The notes below the pieces were generated by a model that saw nothing but the letters and a program-made list of their open reading frames with translations, was not told the origin of the DNA and made no database searches. From Starkeya sp. ORNL1 (GTDB lineage: Bacteria; Pseudomonadota; Alphaproteobacteria; Rhizobiales; Xanthobacteraceae), in contig NZ_CP048834.1 of assembly GCF_012971745.1 (NCBI RefSeq), positions 1,736,001 through 1,800,000 of the forward strand: 64,000 bases of DNA, read 5' to 3'. Shown piece by piece: positions 59,666 to 64,000 of this stretch. The translations under genes and the position numbers were made by a program. Position 1 is the first letter of the stretch, and each line of letters begins with the position of its first letter.

Positions 59666-61134
59666 CACAGGATCTTCCAGTTCGCGGCCGCGCTCGCGGC
59701 GTCATCTTCGGGATCGCCGAACCAGTCGCGGGCGCGGCGGGGAGCCAGCGCGCCCGCATCGGCCACCCAGGGGCGGCTCATGCAGGCGTAGCGCGCCTCG
59801 TCGGCGATATGGTCCTCGGCGTCGGTGTCGATATCTTCCGGGCGCGCGGGATCGTGCGGCAGCACCGGCACGGTGCGGATGAAGTCGCGGCAATGGGCGG
59901 AGACGAACAGCATCGGCACCCCGCCCATCCCCTTCAGCCGCTGGCGCATCTCGTCCCAGCCGCCCATCGCGCCATGGCCGGAGACGCGCTTGTTGTCGGC
60001 GCGCATGAAATGCACGCCATGCTGGGCAAAGATCTCGGCGCGCGAGGGCCCGCCGTCGGCGGTGAAGATCGCCGGGTCGGCCACCGAATAGGCAAGGGCC
60101 TCGCCGCCATCGCGCTCGATGATGCCGCGCGCCACCTCCTCGGTGGTGAGCTTCAGCCCCTTGTTGGCGCCGCGCGCGCCATACCATTCGCGGTAGCGCA
60201 GCAGCGCGCCGCGCGGCAGCCGGATGCTGCCGGCCTTGTGGTCGTCGCCGACGATGGCCCACCAGCCGACCGAGAACGGGCGGGCCGAGCCCCAGTCGAA
60301 CGAGCGGAACCGGGTCCAGCCCTTCGGTACCGCGAACGGCTCGACGATATGGGTGCGCGCATCCCAGCAATCGAAGAACGCGCCTTCGATCGCCGCCCAG
60401 TCGCCCTCCAGCCAGGCCCGCACCAGCGCGTCGGAGCCGACCAGTTGCAGCCGGTCGATATAATCCGGGTCGCTTTCGAGCAGCAGCTTGTTGTCGGTGA
60501 TGCGCGAGGGGATAACGGCGGCGACGTGCCGCTTGCCGGAGCGCAGCGTGCGGCTCGCCAGTTGCGGCTTGCGCGGAAACGGCACCAGGCCGTAGCGCTC
60601 GGAAATCCAGTGCTGGCCCGGCCCGCCGGGGTTGGCCGTCAGCACCAGTTGCACCGGCACGCCGGCGGCGGAGCGCAGCGTGCCGAACAGCCGGTCGATC
60701 GGCGCCGGGTCGGGATATTGCCCGGCCTCCTCCACCCAGGCATCGGTGAGGTTGCGGCCCTGATATTGCTGGGCATCGTCGACACTGTCGAGATAAGCAA
60801 AGGAAACCCGGCCGCCATTGGGCATGCGCCAGCGCCGTTTGCTTTCATTATACTTGGCGCCGAGCGGCTCATAGATCTGCTTCGAGCGCTCGATGGCGTC
60901 TTCCGAGGCGATGGTGGTGCGGCGGAACATGATTGCGTTGAAGTCGGCGCCATAGCGGCGTTCCTTCAGCGCCCATTTGCCGAGCACGCCATCGGTCTTG
61001 CCGCCGCCGCGCGCACCGCCGAAGAACACCTCGGTGTGCGGGCAGTCGACCAGCGCCTTTTGCGGGCCCTCCTGCGGGCGCCAGACGATGGCGGGTTCCG
61101 GCGCGTTGGGGGTGGGTTCAGGCGTCGCCGACAT
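59665..61134 (-). CDS. Terminase large subunit
   Basis: 489 residues from MSATPEPTPNAPEPAIVWRP. Walker A-type loop FFGGARGGGKTDGVLGKWAL, Walker B region GRNLTDAWVEEAGQYPD, motif LVLTANPGGPGQHW, and RNase H-type nuclease core with FRSFDWGSARPFSVGWW and YSVADPAIF plus a late acidic DAEDHIADEARYA. All motor and nuclease motifs are present, so packaging could work. Starts inside the end of terS (17-bp overlap). Confidence 0.92.
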   Translation of the reverse strand: MSATPEPTPNAPEPAIVWRPQEGPQKALVDCPHTEVFFGGARGGGKTDGVLGKWALKERRYGADFNAIMFRRTTIASEDAIERSKQIYEPLGAKYNESKRRWRMPNGGRVSFAYLDSVDDAQQYQGRNLTDAWVEEAGQYPDPAPIDRLFGTLRSAAGVPVQLVLTANPGGPGQHWISERYGLVPFPRKPQLASRTLRSGKRHVAAVIPSRITDNKLLLESDPDYIDRLQLVGSDALVRAWLEGDWAAIEGAFFDCWDARTHIVEPFAVPKGWTRFRSFDWGSARPFSVGWWAIVGDDHKAGSIRLPRGALLRYREWYGARGANKGLKLTTEEVARGIIERDGGEALAYSVADPAIFTADGGPSRAEIFAQHGVHFMRADNKRVSGHGAMGGWDEMRQRLKGMGGVPMLFVSAHCRDFIRTVPVLPHDPARPEDIDTDAEDHIADEARYACMSRPWVADAGALAPRRARDWFGDPEDDAASAAANWKIL

Positions 61135-61768
61135 GGCGTTTCGCCCATTGGTCCGGGGTGAGCGGCTGGTCCGAGATGTCATGGAGCGTGTGCTGGTTTT
61201 CCGAGCGCTCGGTGAACATGCCGAGCTCCTTGCCGAGCAGTTCCAGCGCCCGATTGGCGACGCTGCCGTCATATTTGGTGCGGGCGGAGGCCTCAGTGGC
61301 GGGGTCTTTCGGGTCGGCGAGCTGAAGCGCGCGCTCGACATTGTCGACCAGGCGCTCCAGCACCCATTGCCTTGTGGGTGCGGGGCGTGATGGAAGATCG
61401 GCGACAGACGCGCTCGCCTCCAGAGCAGCCGTCATCCCCGGGCTTGTCCCGGGGATCTCGGTCTCTGGTGCGCTACCGGGAATCGAGATCCCCGGCACAG
61501 GGCCGGGGATGACGGCGGGAAGGGTGTTCATCTCAGCCACCGTGTGCGCCATGCCCCCTCTCCCGCTTGCGGGGGAAGGTTGGGGTGGGGGCACCTGGTG
61601 CGCCCCGACCAGTTCCCTCACCCGCCCGGCAATATCCGCCCTGCCCGCCAGCCGCGCCGCGATGCCGCGTGCCTTGTATCCGGCGACGATCAGTGCCTCG
61701 TCTGGGGGAATGCCCGCGGCAAGCGCCTCGGCGAGGCGTTCATGGCGGCGGTTGGGAAGTGCTGGCAT
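61118..61768 (-). CDS. Terminase small subunit with repeat-derived insertion
   Basis: 216 residues. Front: HERLAEALAAGIPPDEALIV, YKARGIAARLAGRADIAGRV with a helix-turn-helix-like layout. Residues about 58-110 (PPPQPSPASGRGGMAHTVAE, VIPGPVPGISIPGSAPETEI) are the translation of an R4 half and a full R3 palindrome, inserted in frame. The end resumes normal coding (RQWVLERLVDNVERALQLAD, RALELLGKELGMFTERSENQ). The insertion sits between DNA-binding and oligomerisation parts; function may be kept. Confidence 0.82.
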   Translation of the reverse strand: MPALPNRRHERLAEALAAGIPPDEALIVAGYKARGIAARLAGRADIAGRVRELVGAHQVPPPQPSPASGRGGMAHTVAEMNTLPAVIPGPVPGISIPGSAPETEIPGTSPGMTAALEASASVADLPSRPAPTRQWVLERLVDNVERALQLADPKDPATEASARTKYDGSVANRALELLGKELGMFTERSENQHTLHDISDQPLTPDQWAKRHVGDA

Positions 61769-61789
61769 CGATCACTCGCTCGTCTCCGT

Positions 61790-61895
61790 CCCGCAGCCGT
61801 CATCCCGGCCGCAGAGCCGGGATCGCAAGAAGGTGTTGTGCGGAACTTTCACGCGATCCCGGCTCGGCCTGCGGCCATCCGGGATGACGATGGAT
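61790..61895. repeat. R2 palindromic repeat upstream of terS
   Basis: cgtcatcccggccgcagagc..cacgcgatcccggctcggcctgcggccatccgggatgacg, between the leader terminator and terS. Confidence 0.7.
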
Positions 61896-61905
61896 GGAGG
61901 GAAGA

Positions 61906-61939
61906 AACAAAAAAGCGCCCGGACACGACATCCGGGCGC
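61906..61939 (-). terminator. Leader terminator upstream of terS
   Basis: Minus strand GCGCCCGGA-tgtcgtg-TCCGGGCGC followed by six T. Same stem as at 33753-33781. It ends the transcript about 43 bases after the promoter at 61957-61984. Confidence 0.85.
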
Positions 61940-61956
61940 AACAATCCACGATCAAG

Positions 61957-61984
61957 ATCATATGCAGCGGTGCTGACAGGTCAA
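61957..61984 (-). promoter_or_regulatory. Sigma-70 type promoter, terS leader
   Basis: Minus strand TTGACC (61979-61984), 16-base spacer, TATGAT (61957-61962). Shared flank tccacag..g.tttgacctg(t/a)cag with the scaffold promoter. Confidence 0.7.
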
Positions 61985-62203
61985 AACGCCCTGTGGACAG
62001 CCCCCGCTCCATTGCCTGCGGCTCGTTCACGTGCCTTCGCCACCGCCTCCGGATCGATCTGCGCTGGAACTGCCGGCAGCGGCAAGCGTTGTCGCTACGT
62101 ATAGCGATGCAGATCATCTGGAAGGGTGGAGTTTCAACTGGTTACGGCAGGCGCCCCGACCTCCGCTCCGGCGGCGCCGTCGATTTTCAACGGAGGCTGC
62201 ACC

Positions 62204-62461
62204 ATGTATTACGCACGCCGACAGGCCGATTATTGGCATGCCAAGCTGCCGGAGCCGATCCGCCCGCGTCGTGGCCGCCCGCTGACCACCTTGTCCGACG
62301 CCTCGGCCTATATCGATGGCAGCTTCCCGGTGAACCACCGCGGCGAGAGCGTCCACAGCGTCGCCGATGCGCTGCGCGCCGGGGCCGAGAGCGGCGACAA
62401 GGCGGATATCGAATTCGCCGCGACCATGCTGCGCCGGCTCCTCACTGAACGTGCCGCCTGA
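62204..62461 (+). CDS. Small hypothetical protein
   Basis: 85 residues, MYYARRQADYWHAKLPEPIR, PLTTLSDASAYIDGSFPVNH, GDKADIEFAATMLRRLLTER. CGGAGG lies 8 bases before the ATG, a strong start. Soluble. First gene right of the phage leader; host or phage-early side. Function unknown. Confidence 0.7.
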   Translation: MYYARRQADYWHAKLPEPIRPRRGRPLTTLSDASAYIDGSFPVNHRGESVHSVADALRAGAESGDKADIEFAATMLRRLLTERAA

Positions 62462-62548
62462 CGCCTGCCGGGAGTCGCTTGGCGGGCTCCCATGCGAACG
62501 CCATGCAGGTTAATGTGCGTTTGCTGGGATCCGTCCGAAGGTGGCGAG

Positions 62549-63925
62549 ATGCACACACACAGCCAAGCGCGCATCGTGTTTATCGCGCTGTCGTTTATTG
62601 CGCTGTTGCTCATCGCCCCCGGCGGCGCCGTCGCTGCGAACGGCGAGCCGGTGGCGACGCGGGCCTTCATCACCGAGCAATTCCTGAAATACGATCCGGA
62701 CTGGCTGCGCAAGAAGGCGCCCATGGCCGCCGAGCTGGCCGGCCTGCAGCAGCGCCTCTACGAATTGCAGGCGCGCGGATTTCCGATGCAGTGCTCCGCG
62801 CAGATCGTCAACGAGACCGACTGGATCCTCGATTCCACCGCGGAATTCACCCGCGCGGAGAAGAACCTGTGGTTTCTGCGCCTGAGCCTCGGCGACACCA
62901 ATCAGGGCTTCGCGCTCGAGCAGATGGCGACGGATGGCTCCTTTGGCCTGTGCTACGACGAGTGGTTCAAGAAGCTCGACGCCATGGTCGCTGCACTGAA
63001 CCGGTTTTCGGAATCCAGCACGCCGCCGAAATACACGCATCTCGCCGTCCTCAGGCGGATCTCCACGCCCGAAATGCTGATCTCGTATCTCGACGGCCTG
63101 TTGATCTCCGATATCGCCAAGACTGGCGTCAATTTCCGCGACGAGCTGAACGCCACCGCCTCGATGGTGGCCGAAGTGCTCTACAAGGAGCGGCTCAGGA
63201 ACTACGTCAGCGACTTCGTAGTCCACCGTCCGCTCACGGCCTATGCCGACGTCTTCAATGCATTCGTCGAGATGTGGCAGGATCCGGAAACCGGATACTG
63301 GGGCGCCTGGTTTCAATCGGACGGCCAGCTGCGCAAATCCCTCGATTTGAGCATCACCTATCACATCGTCGCCTATCGACACGGCGACGTGCGGTATTGG
63401 GACAAGATCTTCGATACCACCCTTGCCATCGCCGATCAGGAATACCCTTACGGTTGGCTGCAGAACGGCGTGCTGACCAACCATCACGCCTATGACGTGG
63501 CGCGCATCCTGAAGCTCGGCTGGAACCACGTCTCGGAAGAGCGGCGCCAGTTGGCCAAGCCGGCGCTGGAACGCCTGCTGGCATTCGGCCTGACCATCGG
63601 CCTCAACGCCGACGACAGCGTCACGCCGCAGGCCGGGCTCTCCGATGGCATCGACGATTCGTATTATTACGCGGCCTCGCTCCTGACCACGATCGGCTAT
63701 TGCTCGACCGCGCGGCCATTCTGGACCGATACCAGCTGGCCGGAGGCCGGCGCGCGCTGCTGCGGTCTCGCCCGGCACATCGAGGAACAGCAGGCGCGCA
63801 CCCCGACCATCGAAGCCGCGCTGGAGCGGATGCGCCGGGCGGTGCCGAGTTGCGCGCCGAAGGCATTGGCCCCGCAGGAGGAAACCATCGATAATCTCAA
63901 GCTCGATGATCGCGGCGGGCGCTAG
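62549..63925 (+). CDS. Secreted hypothetical protein
   Basis: 458 residues with signal peptide (RIVFIALSFIALLLIAPGGA-VAA). Mature part is helical: FLKYDPDWLRKKAPMAAELA, KKLDAMVAALNRFSESSTPP, MWQDPETGYWGAWFQSDGQL, DLSITYHIVAYRHGDVRYWD. The W.DP.TGYWG and SI.YH.VAY.. parts recall alpha/alpha-toroid (prenyl-cyclase or glycoside-hydrolase-like) folds. No catalytic residue can be fixed. Probably a host periplasmic protein. Confidence 0.7.
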   Translation: MHTHSQARIVFIALSFIALLLIAPGGAVAANGEPVATRAFITEQFLKYDPDWLRKKAPMAAELAGLQQRLYELQARGFPMQCSAQIVNETDWILDSTAEFTRAEKNLWFLRLSLGDTNQGFALEQMATDGSFGLCYDEWFKKLDAMVAALNRFSESSTPPKYTHLAVLRRISTPEMLISYLDGLLISDIAKTGVNFRDELNATASMVAEVLYKERLRNYVSDFVVHRPLTAYADVFNAFVEMWQDPETGYWGAWFQSDGQLRKSLDLSITYHIVAYRHGDVRYWDKIFDTTLAIADQEYPYGWLQNGVLTNHHAYDVARILKLGWNHVSEERRQLAKPALERLLAFGLTIGLNADDSVTPQAGLSDGIDDSYYYAASLLTTIGYCSTARPFWTDTSWPEAGARCCGLARHIEEQQARTPTIEAALERMRRAVPSCAPKALAPQEETIDNLKLDDRGGR

Positions 63926-63938
63926 CGGGTGAAATTCA

Positions 63939-64000
63939 ATGACAGATGCCGAACCTGGGGAATTCGTGCTCGCCGGCGTCGCCATCAGGCGACTGGTTTC
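63939..64000 (+). CDS. 5' end of a further gene
   Basis: MTDAEPGEFVLAGVAIRRLV and on to the window edge, 13 bases after the previous stop. Likely the next gene of the same operon. Too short to identify. Confidence 0.45.
   Translation, partial: MTDAEPGEFVLAGVAIRRLV

Noticed and set aside
57527..59791. 754-codon plus-strand frame opposite the portal gene
   Set aside because: Low-complexity His/Arg/Leu/Gly composition, no ribosome site, fully antisense to a confident portal gene.
581..62203. Attachment-site direct repeats at the prophage borders
   Set aside because: The only matches I could see between the two border regions are the dispersed R1-R3 repeats; no unique att core or tRNA end is visible.
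62510..63985. 491-codon minus-strand frame opposite the secreted protein
   Set aside because: The plus-strand frame has a signal peptide and natural composition; the minus frame is its shadow.

Overview
The window is about 66% GC. It carries typical alphaproteobacterial features: mobile palindromic repeats of the Hyphomicrobiales kind, a family of small secreted cysteine proteins, PPK2, a CsbD-like protein and a SRAP protein. I read it as a Hyphomicrobiales chromosome holding a large, old prophage. Host genes flank it: ppk2 at the left edge and two or three genes after 62.2 kb on the right. I see no integrase, repressor, replication gene, tRNA, rRNA, CRISPR array or transposase.

Almost all phage genes run on the minus strand, so they read right to left in P22/podovirus-like order: small terminase (61.8 kb), large terminase, portal (57.6-59.7), scaffold (33.4), major capsid (32.7), decoration protein, gp4-like and gp10-like head-tail/tail factors (24.7 and 24.2), ejection-type proteins (18.7-15), tail fibre, collar and SGNH-type tail genes (12.4-5.2), and a lysis cassette (endolysin, overlapping i-spanin and o-spanin; 4.2-2.5).

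This backbone is stuffed with a polymorphic toxin/immunity array. Five genes between portal and scaffold (57.1, 54.1, 50.4, 46.8 and 43.5 kb) share an N-terminal module with Pro-rich FGQ/PPG repeats and a Gly/Ala-rich amphipathic region, and differ in their C-terminal domains: HYD1-type ADP-ribosyltransferase, a nuclease-like domain (twice), TNT-type NAD glycohydrolase, and an unrecognised domain. Related genes at 30.4 and 27.1 kb carry a JAMM/JAB metallopeptidase domain. Genes at 22.0 and 17.2 kb carry a zinc metallopeptidase (HEIGH) and a lysozyme-like domain; these two resemble ejection proteins. Nearly every toxin stop overlaps the next start as ATGA, so immunity genes are translationally coupled. 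Orphan toxin tails, duplicated immunity genes, in-frame nonsense codons at the toxin-domain border and a second portal 3' remnant show an array that grew by duplication and is now partly decayed.

A 7-kb block (33.8-40.5 kb) of host-type genes on both strands separates the toxin array from the scaffold/capsid genes. Two near-identical promoter-terminator leaders sit upstream of terS and of the scaffold gene. Working model (inference): the virion or a derived particle ejects the variable proteins into recipient cells, and the immunity genes protect lysogens and kin.
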